Assembly: GCA_902792435.1 (NCBI GenBank)
Contig: CADAZN010000016.1
Location: 1-52,402, forward strand
Direction: 5' to 3'
DNA from: an uncultured Bacteroidales bacterium
GTDB lineage: Bacteria; Bacteroidota; Bacteroidia; Bacteroidales; Muribaculaceae
DNA: 52,402 nucleotides
The translations under genes and the position numbers were made by a program. Below the pieces are notes generated by a model. That model saw only the letters and a program-made list of their open reading frames with translations, was not told the origin of the DNA and did no database searches. Shown one piece after another: positions 1 through 8,073 of the stretch. Position 1 is the first letter of the stretch. Each line of letters begins with the position of its first letter.

Positions 1-1006
1 TCATGTGCACCTTCTCGATATCGAGGGCTCCATCCTTGTTGATTTTAACGCGCACGAGATAGTCGCCTGGTTCGGGACTGTTGCGCTCGCTCATTGAGTC
101 AAGAGTCAAGAAATAAACCGCGTTGAAGACTTGCTCATCCCACTTGTGCACATGTCCGCAGAACACAATCGACGCATTCCACTTGTCGAACTGCTTGAGC
201 AGGAAGTAAGCTTCCTCGCGTGGGAAGGTTGAAGCGAACTGCATGGTCTGTGGAAGGAAGATGTTGGTGTGGCTGAAGACGAAGGTGTAGCGATAATTGA
301 AATAGTCTTTACCATCAAGCACTCCTTGCTCAATGAGGTCAACCTGCAATTTTCCAAGCGTGCCGCTTGCTGTGTCGAGGAAAATGAAGTGGTCATATAT
401 TGATTTACCATTACCATCATCTCCAACATATACGTCAAACGTGTAGAACGAAGAGCCAAAGATGTTGCTCCACAGAGCCCAGCCGTTATGAGTGAGATCG
501 TGGTTGCCTACCACTGGGAAGAATGGGAATTGGATGTCACGGTACTCAGTGGCTATAGGGAATTTGGCACCCTTGCGATAGTACTCATGAGTCTCCTCGT
601 CAAAAGTGTAATACTTCTCTACATATTTTGCTTTGTTATCAGAAATGCAGTTTTGAAGATTAATGTAATATTGGGGCTTAGTGTCGGCGATGTCGCCCAG
701 ATGGCAGAAGAAGAGGTCGTCGTTGTCAAGACCTATCTGGAACATCTCGTTCATGCGTCCCAAGTCGGTGGTGACGTGACTGTCGGCTCCAACGATGAAC
801 GAATATCCGTCCTCGGTAAAATCGACCAAATCGTAGTCGAACTTCTGCTCCAAATTATTCTCCTGAAAATATCTGTAGGACATCTCCACACGGTCCTCAA
901 CAGCGGTGTTGCCCATGAGCACTCCCTGTGGGCTCACTTTCTCGCACGAGGTGTTGCTCAAAGCAACAGCAGCCAATGCTGCGATAAAAATATATTTTGC
1001 TTTCAT
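1..1006 (-). CDS. Calcineurin-like metallophosphoesterase, putative lipoprotein (3' end beyond window)
   Basis: Read from the minus strand starting MKAKYIFIAALAAV; the frame stays open to the first base of the window, so the C-terminus is missing (335 codons present). A signal peptide ends near Cys21 (SNTSC), a relaxed Bacteroidetes lipobox, so surface or periplasmic anchoring is likely. The ordered metal motifs of calcineurin-like phosphoesterases are all present: ADSH (about residues 74-77), GDIAD, GNHD, FSHTN and CGHVH. The family hydrolyses phosphomono- or diesters with a dinuclear metal centre; the substrate cannot be told. It sits 5 bp after the barrel protein gene and is the last visible member of a minus-strand envelope cluster. 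Confidence 0.85.
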   Translation of the reverse strand, partial: MKAKYIFIAALAAVALSNTSCEKVSPQGVLMGNTAVEDRVEMSYRYFQENNLEQKFDYDLVDFTEDGYSFIVGADSHVTTDLGRMNEMFQIGLDNDDLFFCHLGDIADTKPQYYINLQNCISDNKAKYVEKYYTFDEETHEYYRKGAKFPIATEYRDIQFPFFPVVGNHDLTHNGWALWSNIFGSSFYTFDVYVGDDGNGKSIYDHFIFLDTASGTLGKLQVDLIEQGVLDGKDYFNYRYTFVFSHTNIFLPQTMQFASTFPREEAYFLLKQFDKWNASIVFCGHVHKWDEQVFNAVYFLTLDSMSERNSPEPGDYLVRVKINKDGALDIEKVHM

Positions 1007-1011
1007 TGTCG

Positions 1012-1740
1012 TTACCATTTATATTTTAAACCAACCTTTACCGAACCCTCATATTTACTAGCCAGCTGGCTCATTGAACCTGCCGGACGAATGTTGAACT
1101 CTCCAAAGAGATTCCAACGCTCCTTAATCTTAGCATACCAACGGATACCCCAGTTGATGTTCCAGTTCTCATAGTAGAAATCGTCGTAGTTGCGGAAGAA
1201 GAGTCCCAAGTTCCAGGGATTGTCGCGGTGACGGATGTTGGCACCAAATCCAAAGGTGAGCAGTGGTGTCTCGGTATATCCCCACCCGAAGCCCCACACG
1301 TGACTGTGGTAGTGAACCAATGTCTCGCCAAGACGAATATCAACATAAGCGCTCTCCCAAGTTGCCGAGATGTTATAGGCCATCTCATGGAAACCAAACT
1401 TGTGGTAGCAGTTGTACATAATCTTTCCATCGAAAGATATGTTACCATATTTCAATGGTAAGCGATAACCGCCCTGCACGTCAACTGAAAACAATTCCTT
1501 ACCAAACTGCATTTGGGCATCGCCGCCCACATGCCAACGTGGAGTGAGGTGACGCGTGTAAGAAACCGCAAGTCCTCCAAACTTGTCGGTAACAACATTG
1601 TTACCACCCATCACATAGCCCGAAATTTCGTTCTTGTGCTCACCGTCAAATGTCTTGTAAGGGATGTAGCTGTTGGTTTGCTGAGCCCATCCCGAGACAA
1701 ATGCTATGGCTAAGAATACTAATGTAACAACTTTTTTCAT
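1012..1740 (-). CDS. Small outer-membrane beta-barrel protein of unknown function
   Basis: 242 residues with a clean signal peptide (MKKVVTLVFLAIAFVSGWAQ) followed by alternating hydrophobic and aromatic strands. It ends in a terminal aromatic residue (LKYKW), as barrel proteins recognised by BamA usually do. There are many Trp, Tyr and His residues (for example HYHSHVWGFGWGY) but no catalytic motif I recognise. It lies 22 bp after the PAP2-barrel gene and 5 bp before the phosphoesterase, so co-transcription is likely. I infer an outer-membrane barrel of about 8-10 strands; no function is claimed. Confidence 0.75.
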   Translation of the reverse strand: MKKVVTLVFLAIAFVSGWAQQTNSYIPYKTFDGEHKNEISGYVMGGNNVVTDKFGGLAVSYTRHLTPRWHVGGDAQMQFGKELFSVDVQGGYRLPLKYGNISFDGKIMYNCYHKFGFHEMAYNISATWESAYVDIRLGETLVHYHSHVWGFGWGYTETPLLTFGFGANIRHRDNPWNLGLFFRNYDDFYYENWNINWGIRWYAKIKERWNLFGEFNIRPAGSMSQLASKYEGSVKVGLKYKW

Positions 1741-1762
1741 ATATCGTTGATTTATAATTTAT

Positions 1763-3535
1763 TTAAAACGAAACACATAGTGCACCACCCAGCACCCACT
1801 GATGCAGCGACTTCTTGACACTTGAAAGCGCTGGCTTGGTCATGTCCCAGCCAATCAAACTCATGAAAGCGACCATGTCGGGCGAAACTCCTTCAATCAA
1901 TCCCAAGGGATGATAGGTGGCTTTGAAGGTCTTGCGAGAGTAATCATAGTCGCAGAATACGCGCCATGAGAAGTTGTTCTTGTGAGCGTAGGTGAGCGAG
2001 ACACCTGTGCCAAATTTAAACGAGTTGGATGCCGACACATCGATATAATCCCATGTGTAGTTAACCTCCTTTCCCGAAGGCTTGAACATGGGTGCATCGT
2101 CATCAAATATGCTCTCCTCGTTAAACTCGAGTTGCTCGCCAGTGTAACTTGCGTTGATGTCAATATCGTCCATCACGCTGCGACCTACCAACGCCTTTGC
2201 TCCCAAGGCAAAGCGAGATGAGAACGGATAGCTGAAATAGACTCCTGCATCGGCGGCAAACTCGGTGATGTGGTCGCTCTCGATAGTAAGAGCAATATTT
2301 TGAGAAGAATTTACAAACAACGGATCATTAAAAAACTCCTGCATGTCGGCTTCCTCGCTCAAGGCAAACTTGCTCCAACCATTGATAGGTGTGGCTTTGA
2401 CTCTTAATCTACCTCCAACACCAATATAGGGGTTGAAGAAATAAGCGCCTTCGACACCTACAACTGTGGCCGAACGGAACTTGAGATGCAATGGCTCTTC
2501 ATCACCGTTCAGATCCACATCTCCAAATAATTCACTTGGCAAGTCAAATTCGAATGGAGGCAAATACAGGTTCTTATTTCCCAATCCAATACCCATCGAG
2601 ATGGCAAAGAACGAGGGATTGCTGCGCAAGTCGGGATAAACACTCAAATCGCCACGCTGCAAGCCGCGATTCTTGAACAGCAAGTCCATCAATCCATAGC
2701 CGAGTTCCACCGAAAGGATACCGATTCCCGCTCCCGAGAGCACGTCGCTAATCCAGTGGCGGTTGTTCAAGACGCGCATCACGCCAGTGGCTGTGGCAAG
2801 AGTGTAGGCACCCACCGAGTACCATGGCGAGCGCGTAAGGCCATACTCCTTGTGCAGAATGGTAGCTGCGAGGAATGCCGTTGCAGTGTGCCCGCTAGGC
2901 CATGAGTTGCGTGTAGAACCGTCGGGGCGCATCTCGCTGGCGGTGTACTTAATACCGTTGACCAGTCCAGCCATGATGGCTGCCGAAGCTGCCGACGACG
3001 CCCAGAATCTGGGCCAGTCGCTGCGGCTCTCCACGCCACCAAGCTTCAGGCCAATAGTCAGAGCCAGCGGCACATACTGAGTGTAGTTGTCAATCTCGTT
3101 GTGGAAATTGGTCTTGATTAGACGAATCTTTGTGTTAGGGTTGTTGTAGTTCTGCCTGAAGGCGGCTTTCTCGCTCTTGGCAATAAGTCCAGCCGCAAAT
3201 AACGGGATACCTACCCACGTTTGGTCATCAAGGAACCGGTAGGGCTTGACTACAGGATTGGTGCGGCTCTTGATAAAGTTGAAGTCAGGAGCTTTGGGAG
3301 GCTCGTAGAGTTTCAAGTTTTTTTGAACTTTATCATCATCGGGAGAAAGAGCCACACTAGGCTCAACCACCACGCTCGTGGTGATTGGCTCCGCACTCAT
3401 CTCGTTATCAACTACACCCTCAACCAACTGTTGCTCGGCAATAGCCGATGAATCGGTCACTTCAGTCTCTTGGGCTATTGCCACATGGCATCCCATCAGT
3501 CCTAAGGTGGCTATCGCCAACAACATTCGTCTCAT
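1763..3535 (-). CDS. PAP2-family phosphatase fused to a C-terminal outer-membrane barrel domain
   Basis: 590 residues. The signal peptide MRRMLLAIATLGLMGC could also be a lipobox. The PAP2 signature lies in the middle: K-x6-RP (KYTASEMRP, about 196-204), PSGHT (about 212-216) and an R-x5-H-x3-D motif (RVLNNRHWISD, about 256-266). The remaining roughly 290 residues read as beta-strands (EGAYFFNPYIGVGGRLRV, FKFGTGVSLTYAH) and end in CVSF, a barrel-like aromatic terminus. PAP2 enzymes remove phosphate from lipids such as undecaprenyl pyrophosphate or lipid A. The barrel suggests action in or at the outer membrane (inference). Only 1 bp separates it from the upstream PepSY-like gene. Confidence 0.85.
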   Translation of the reverse strand: MRRMLLAIATLGLMGCHVAIAQETEVTDSSAIAEQQLVEGVVDNEMSAEPITTSVVVEPSVALSPDDDKVQKNLKLYEPPKAPDFNFIKSRTNPVVKPYRFLDDQTWVGIPLFAAGLIAKSEKAAFRQNYNNPNTKIRLIKTNFHNEIDNYTQYVPLALTIGLKLGGVESRSDWPRFWASSAASAAIMAGLVNGIKYTASEMRPDGSTRNSWPSGHTATAFLAATILHKEYGLTRSPWYSVGAYTLATATGVMRVLNNRHWISDVLSGAGIGILSVELGYGLMDLLFKNRGLQRGDLSVYPDLRSNPSFFAISMGIGLGNKNLYLPPFEFDLPSELFGDVDLNGDEEPLHLKFRSATVVGVEGAYFFNPYIGVGGRLRVKATPINGWSKFALSEEADMQEFFNDPLFVNSSQNIALTIESDHITEFAADAGVYFSYPFSSRFALGAKALVGRSVMDDIDINASYTGEQLEFNEESIFDDDAPMFKPSGKEVNYTWDYIDVSASNSFKFGTGVSLTYAHKNNFSWRVFCDYDYSRKTFKATYHPLGLIEGVSPDMVAFMSLIGWDMTKPALSSVKKSLHQWVLGGALCVSF

Positions 3536-3536
3536 A

Positions 3537-3977
3537 TCAAGGAATTAAAGTGTGTTCGTTAGTAAAATGCAGTTCTGTACCGTTATCAAGGAGCAATGTT
3601 ATGTCGCCATTCTTAATCTCACGTCCCATATACACTACGTCGGCACCTGGGTGACTACGACTGAGGTACATCTGGATTTTACCAGGCACCATGCGCATGG
3701 GCACACTAGAGTTGCGGCAGTCAACAATCATCCAGTTACCATCCTTGTCAAAATCGATAGTTGAACCATTGTCAAGCATGACGCAAGTGCGGTTCTTCAT
3801 GTCTTTGCTCTTATTCTTCACGGCTTTCACCACGTTGTTGCTAGGGAAATAAGACTTCACCATTCTCAAACCCAGGTCAGGTACCTTTTTCAAGGGTATT
3901 TCCTCGATGTTATCATCGGCAAAAGCGGTGCCTGCAAGCAACGCAATTGCAATAATTGCAAAAAAGAATTTCTTCAT
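3537..3977 (-). CDS. PepSY-like (DUF2874-type) periplasmic protein
   Basis: 146 residues: signal peptide MKKFFFAIIAIALLAGTAFA, then two repeats of the PepSY-like fold. Visible features are a helix with VKSYFP, a strand CVMLDNGSTIDFDKDGNW, a second helix IQMYLSRSHPGADV and a strand ITLLLDNGTELHFTNE. The pattern matches the small secreted proteins with a beta-lactamase-inhibitor-like PepSY fold that are frequent in Bacteroidales; their role is not established. It sits between the Skp-like gene (34 bp) and the PAP2-barrel gene (1 bp), which suggests one envelope operon. Confidence 0.75.
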   Translation of the reverse strand: MKKFFFAIIAIALLAGTAFADDNIEEIPLKKVPDLGLRMVKSYFPSNNVVKAVKNKSKDMKNRTCVMLDNGSTIDFDKDGNWMIVDCRNSSVPMRMVPGKIQMYLSRSHPGADVVYMGREIKNGDITLLLDNGTELHFTNEHTLIP

Positions 3978-4011
3978 CGGTAGTGTGTTTGGTGTTATAA
4001 TTAGTTATTTA

Positions 4012-4665
4012 TCAATTGGTCTGAGTATCCTTTTGCTCGGTGGCAGGCGCTACGTTGCCATCCACCTCGGGCTTGCCTGGTGCAACAGGAGCATGGTCGG
4101 CATTATATCGTGCATTGAGACCCTCGGCCACCTGGTCGGTAATATTCCACTTGGGATTGATGAACATAGCAGCCTCCTTGCGCAAGATGGCATCGTAGTC
4201 ATTCTTTACAGCAAAGTCGGCAAGGAAGAAGTCAATCTCAGTAGCGAGCTTCATCTGCTCGCTGTTGAGCTGCTGGTCCATCTTACTCTTCATTGCTTCC
4301 ATATCCTTCTGTGCGTTCTCCTGCATCTGCTCAAGCTTCTTTTGATCGGCAGCAAGTTTCTTTTGGTCGGTCTCAAAAGCCTTTTGAGTTTTATACTGTC
4401 CGTTCTTGTACTTAGTCTCGACTTGCTTATAGAACGTCTCTATCTGCTTTCCGAACGTCTCAATTTGGTTGCGTTTTTTCTGAAACGCCTCTTGATACTC
4501 GTTTTGTAGTTTGTTCTGAAGCTGCACATATTGTTGAGCTACAATATACTGCTTGTACAACTCGTTTTCATCCACATACCTAACGTTAAAAGCCTTGTTG
4601 CTCACATCTTGCGCCGACACGCTCATAGCCAGTAGAGCAAAAGCCACAAAAAATAATTTTTTCAT
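4012..4665 (-). CDS. OmpH/Skp-family periplasmic chaperone-like protein
   Basis: 217 residues with signal peptide MKKLFFVAFALLAMSVSA. A long charged coiled-coil of Lys, Gln and Glu (about 45-140) is followed by a conserved tail (DAILRKEAAMFINPKWNITDQV). This is the layout of Skp, which holds unfolded outer-membrane proteins in the periplasm. The C-terminal tail (PVAPGKPEVDGNVAPATEQ) is low-complexity and longer than in classical Skp. As the first gene of a minus-strand cluster rich in barrel proteins, a chaperone role fits, though sequence alone cannot show that it serves these particular barrels. Confidence 0.85.
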   Translation of the reverse strand: MKKLFFVAFALLAMSVSAQDVSNKAFNVRYVDENELYKQYIVAQQYVQLQNKLQNEYQEAFQKKRNQIETFGKQIETFYKQVETKYKNGQYKTQKAFETDQKKLAADQKKLEQMQENAQKDMEAMKSKMDQQLNSEQMKLATEIDFFLADFAVKNDYDAILRKEAAMFINPKWNITDQVAEGLNARYNADHAPVAPGKPEVDGNVAPATEQKDTQTN

Positions 4666-4821
4666 TTCCTATCAATTATAATTATTATACTAATATTCCA
4701 TTTTAAATAAAAAAAGCGCACAAATATCGTCAAAATTAATGATTTATGCAATATTTTTCCCTGATTTTCTCGTTTTCATACCCATCAACCGCATTCACAC
4801 GCCTTAAAAAAACGCCACGCA

Positions 4822-6204
4822 TTATTCCACGGGTTTCCACAAAAAGAGCTTGTCGCTGGGGCGAATTTTCTCATCGGTCTTGATAGAGAATCGCTCACCT
4901 TTAACGGTTTTCTCAACAGGCTTGAGGTCGACACGAATCTCCTCTATTGTCATTGGCAATGCACCAGTGGTGGGGCCAGTGATTATTATCTCGTCGCCCA
5001 CATGAAGTTCGCCTGCCTCCATCAAGAACTCGGCGACACCAATCTTGGAGAAATAGCGTATGCCCTTGGCAGCATAGACTTTGACATGCGTTGCGCTAGA
5101 GCCATATTTTGAAGTCCATTCACCAAGCCTCTGCCCTAGATAGTAGCCATCCCAGAACCCACGGTTGAAAACGCGCGCCAAACGCTCATTCCACTGCTCA
5201 ATGCGCTCGTCGCAATAGGTGCCATCGACTATGGCGTTGAGAGCCTCGTTATAGCAGCTGGCAACGGTGCGCACATATTCAGGGCCTCTCGCCCTACCTT
5301 CAATCTTGAACACCCTCACGCCAGCATCCACCATTTTGTTAAGGAAATGGATGGTTTTGAGGTCTTTGGGTGACATGATGTACTTGTTGTCGATTGTGAG
5401 TTCGTCGCCAGTGTCACGGTCGGTGACCACATAGCTGCGGCGGCAAATTTGACGGCACGCACCGCGGTTGGCGCTCGAATTGGCCTCGTGGAGACTCATA
5501 TAGCACTTGCCGCTCACCGCCATGCACAATGCTCCGTGACAAAACATCTCGAGGCGCACTGGCTCGCCATGAGGGCCTGTGATGCCCCTCTCGGTAATTG
5601 TTTCATGAATCTTTGCCACCTGATCAAGGTTGAGCTCACGCGCGAGCACCATCACGTCGGCATATTGTGCATAGTACTGCACAGCCTCGCTGTTGCTCAC
5701 GTTAACTTGTGTGGAAATGTGCACCTCCACTCCAATGCTGCGAGCATAGAGAATTGTTGCCATGTCGCTGGCAATAATGGCGCTTATGTGCGCTTCGCGT
5801 GCAGCGTCGACGATGCGGTGCATATAGTCGATGTCCTCATCATAGATGATAGTGTTGACAGTGAGGTAGGTCTTTATGCCACGTTCAGAGCACCACTGCG
5901 CTATGGAATGAAGATCGTCAATCGAGAAGTTAACACTCGACTTACTGCGCATGTTCAAGTTCTCGATACCAAAATAAATGGCATCGGCGCCACCCTGCTG
6001 CGCTGCTACCAGCGACTCCCACGATCCCACAGGGGCCATGAGCTCAAAATCGCTTCTTTCGTTTATCGTTGGTCGTTTATCGTTTATAGAAGTATGTTGT
6101 GAAATCATAATTTCGTTTATCGTTGGTCGTTTATCGTTTATAGAAGTATGTTGTGAGATTATTGGCCCTGCAATCAATTTCATTAATGTAAATTTTGAGG
6201 GCAC
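4822..6204 (-). CDS. U32 peptidase family protein (RlhA/TrhP-like RNA hydroxylation type) with a repeat-derived N-terminus
   Basis: The U32 signature is clear: EMFCHGALCMAVSGKCYMS followed by RGACRQICRR, giving the conserved cysteines thought to bind an iron-sulphur cluster. Family members RlhA and TrhP hydroxylate a pyrimidine in 23S rRNA or tRNA; some relatives were called collagenases. The family core begins at FELMAPVGSWESL. Upstream the frame reads through a 54-bp tandem repeat giving SQHTSINDKRPTINE twice (about residues 17-31 and 35-49). Candidate starts are 6204, 6183, 6108 and 6039. I give the longest frame, but 6108 or 6039 is at least as likely. The gene lies 3 bp after the four-helix-bundle gene. 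Function is confident; the N-terminus is not. Confidence 0.85.
   Translation of the reverse strand: MPSKFTLMKLIAGPIISQHTSINDKRPTINEIMISQHTSINDKRPTINERSDFELMAPVGSWESLVAAQQGGADAIYFGIENLNMRSKSSVNFSIDDLHSIAQWCSERGIKTYLTVNTIIYDEDIDYMHRIVDAAREAHISAIIASDMATILYARSIGVEVHISTQVNVSNSEAVQYYAQYADVMVLARELNLDQVAKIHETITERGITGPHGEPVRLEMFCHGALCMAVSGKCYMSLHEANSSANRGACRQICRRSYVVTDRDTGDELTIDNKYIMSPKDLKTIHFLNKMVDAGVRVFKIEGRARGPEYVRTVASCYNEALNAIVDGTYCDERIEQWNERLARVFNRGFWDGYYLGQRLGEWTSKYGSSATHVKVYAAKGIRYFSKIGVAEFLMEAGELHVGDEIIITGPTTGALPMTIEEIRVDLKPVEKTVKGERFSIKTDEKIRPSDKLFLWKPVE
6057..6158 (-). repeat. 54-bp tandem duplication built from TTTATCGT-type words
   Basis: Two copies start at 6057 and 6111; the first 47 nt are identical (TTTCGTTTATCGTTGG at each start). 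Each copy itself contains repeats of the word cgtttatcgtt. Because the period is 54 bp the U32 reading frame is kept through both copies. The same words, in the opposite orientation, lie at 6740-6770 on the other side of the four-helix-bundle gene. Confidence 0.95.
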
Positions 6205-6207
6205 ACT

Positions 6208-6597
6208 TTATTCTTTATCATTATTAATCTTTCTGTTCAGCATTGTCCGACGATAGCCGCTTAACATCATTCCGATACGCAAAGCCTGAGATTTAAAATC
6301 CGACAATGTATTGTCATCAACATAACCAGCTCTATTTGCAATTATCAACTGGCAAACAACCTCAGTTAGAGAGCCCATTGCTATTTCATTGAAATGCAAT
6401 TTCTCTTTTATTGAAAAGCGGCTTGTACCTTCTGCTATATTAGAAGGTACAGAAATGGCGGCTCGTCTAATTTGTGATGTCAATGCATATCTTTCGCCGT
6501 CGGGGAACTCTTTAAGCAATTCATAGATTTCGGAAACAAAATCCATTGACAATTTCCACATGTCTAACTGCTCAAATGAAAAGAGTGCAAAATCCAT
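6208..6597 (-). CDS. Four-helix-bundle protein, 23S rRNA intervening-sequence protein (IVP/S23) family
   Basis: 129 residues with the hallmark of the family: TSQIRRAAISVPSNIAEG (about 42-59) inside an all-helical protein, followed by EKLHFNEIAMGSLTEV and a C-terminal basic helix. Relatives are encoded within 23S rRNA intervening sequences of spirochaetes and as free-standing genes in Bacteroidetes; the fold also resembles Avd of diversity-generating retroelements. The biochemical role is unknown, with RNA or DNA binding suspected. The gene is visibly AT-richer than its neighbours and lies between inverted clusters of one short repeat, which suggests it arrived as a cassette. No reverse transcriptase is present in the window. 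Confidence 0.85.
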   Translation of the reverse strand: MDFALFSFEQLDMWKLSMDFVSEIYELLKEFPDGERYALTSQIRRAAISVPSNIAEGTSRFSIKEKLHFNEIAMGSLTEVVCQLIIANRAGYVDDNTLSDFKSQALRIGMMLSGYRRTMLNRKINNDKE

Positions 6598-6666
6598 TTA
6601 TTTAATGCCTAATTAATTAAAGCGTCTTTACGAATTTGAATCTAAACACCCAAACGCATTGCGTAT

Positions 6667-6701
6667 TATGGTTTGCTGTTGACGTATAACAACAAACCAT
6701 A
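6667..6701. repeat. 14-bp inverted repeat (hairpin) upstream of the four-helix-bundle gene
   Basis: tatggtttgctgtt (6667-6680) is complementary to aacaacaaaccata (6688-6701) except at one position that would be a G-U pair in the minus-strand transcript; the loop is gacgtat. No clear T-run follows on either strand, so it may be a 5' leader hairpin, an operator or an element end rather than a terminator. Confidence 0.75.
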
Positions 6702-6739
6702 AACAAAACTTTTCAACATTTTGGTTTACCACTTCCTTC

Positions 6740-6770
6740 CATAAACGATAAACCATAAACGATAAACGGT
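6740..6770 (+). repeat. Short repeat cluster (AAACGATAAACC words), inverted mate of the 6057-6158 repeat
   Basis: Reads cataaacgataaacc followed by another cataaacgataaac. Its reverse complement aligns with the repeat at 6111-6143 apart from a few mismatches in the middle. Together they form imperfect inverted repeats around the four-helix-bundle gene. It ends 1 bp before the stop codon of the downstream nuclease gene. Confidence 0.85.
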
Positions 6771-6771
6771 A

Positions 6772-7899
6772 TTATTCGACTTCTTTTACAAGGAAAATTT
6801 CGGTTGGGAAGTGGTCACTGTAACCGTTGAGGAAGACGCCAGAGCTGTAGGTACGCAGTGGATAACCCTTGCGGTCGCCCTCCTGTGTCTTCAGGAAGTC
6901 GCGGTTTAGTGCCTCGGCCCTCACAAAAGTGAGTTGCGGCTTGTCTTTTCCCTCACGATACTTAGTGAAGAAACTGCTACACATGATTTGGTCGAAGAGA
7001 TTCCATTGTCCCTTATAGGCCAGTGTGCCAACGCCACTAGCAAGGATTTTCCAGAATGGATTGTACATTTCACCAGGAGTTACAACGTCCTCAATGTTGC
7101 GCTTTCCACCTACCGACTCAGCACAGGCCTTGTCCATTGGGTCGTCGTTAAGGTCGCCCATGAAGATGATGCCAATGTGGTCGCCGTGAACGTTGACAAG
7201 AGAGTCGATGGTGCGACGGCACATGTAGCCAGCAGCCTCACGCTTGGGGCTCGAAGCCTCTTGACCTCCCAAACGAGATGGCCAGTGGTTAACAATCACT
7301 GCCACGGTGTCGCCTGCAAGCAGACCAACAACGCAAATCTGGTCACGGGTTTTGAAGTTCTCGTTCCACTCATACTCGGCCTTGCGACCTGGGTCGGCTG
7401 CAGCAGCAGCTCTTTCAAAATCAATTTCACTCAAACGCTGGTTAGTAACGTTGAGAACACGGAAGAAACGTGGGTTATATAGCACTCCAACATCAACACC
7501 ACGACGGTCGGGGCTGTCGTGATAAGGAGCAATCTGCAAACGCCAGTCACGAATTTGAGGGTCACGAACTAGGTCTTTCAGCACGGTCTCGTTCTCAATC
7601 TCACTCACACCAATAATAGCTGGTCCATAAGGAGTGTTATCGGTCTTCATCTGAGCAAAGGCATAAGCCATTCTATCGATTTTAGACCAATATTTGCGGC
7701 CGTCCCACTGACGAGCGCCATTGGGCGAGAACTCCAAGTCGTAGGTGCCATTGGAGTTGATGGTGTCGAACAAGTTCTCAAGGTTGTAGAACATCACGCC
7801 ATACATCTTATAACGCTTGCTTTGCTGCACGTCGTTCTGTGCATTAATCGCTGGTACCAAAACCATTGCCATCAGAGCGGCTAACAATAATTTCTTCAT
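6772..7899 (-). CDS. Secreted endonuclease/exonuclease/phosphatase (EEP) family protein
   Basis: 375 residues from the internal Met at 7899, chosen because it begins a proper signal peptide (MKKLLLAALMAMVLVPAINA); the frame extends 11 codons further upstream without one. EEP active-site motifs are ordered as expected: MFYNLENLFDT near the N-terminus (metal Asn), GVSEIEN (metal Glu), VNHWPSR, MGDLNDDP (Asp/Asn) and YSDHFP (catalytic Asp-His). The family cleaves DNA, RNA or phospho-ester headgroups using Mg2+. Export and proximity to two NUC1 nucleases favour a periplasmic or extracellular nuclease, but a phosphatase activity cannot be excluded. Confidence 0.85.
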   Translation of the reverse strand: MKKLLLAALMAMVLVPAINAQNDVQQSKRYKMYGVMFYNLENLFDTINSNGTYDLEFSPNGARQWDGRKYWSKIDRMAYAFAQMKTDNTPYGPAIIGVSEIENETVLKDLVRDPQIRDWRLQIAPYHDSPDRRGVDVGVLYNPRFFRVLNVTNQRLSEIDFERAAAAADPGRKAEYEWNENFKTRDQICVVGLLAGDTVAVIVNHWPSRLGGQEASSPKREAAGYMCRRTIDSLVNVHGDHIGIIFMGDLNDDPMDKACAESVGGKRNIEDVVTPGEMYNPFWKILASGVGTLAYKGQWNLFDQIMCSSFFTKYREGKDKPQLTFVRAEALNRDFLKTQEGDRKGYPLRTYSSGVFLNGYSDHFPTEIFLVKEVE

Positions 7900-8010
7900 A
7901 GATTTATTTGTTTTATGTTTATATTCCGGCAAAAAACTAATTAATTTCCAAAAATACTACTTTTTCTTGAAACGACACACATTTTGCGCCAAAAATATTG
8001 AAAAAAAAAT

Positions 8011-8047
8011 CAAGGGCGACTCACTAACAATGTGTGAATCGCCCTTG
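8011..8047 (-). terminator. Rho-independent terminator after the NUC1 gene
   Basis: caagggcga (8011-8019) pairs with tcgcccttg (8039-8047). On the minus strand the stem is followed by a run of nine T, giving a strong terminator 27 bp after the stop codon at 8074. Confidence 0.85.
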
Positions 8048-8073
8048 TATATAACTCATTAGAATTAGTAAAA

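Noticed and set aside
6057-6770. Insertion sequence around the IVP gene
   Set aside because: Inverted repeats exist but there is no transposase and no target-site duplication that I can identify. It is kept as a finding, not as an IS call.
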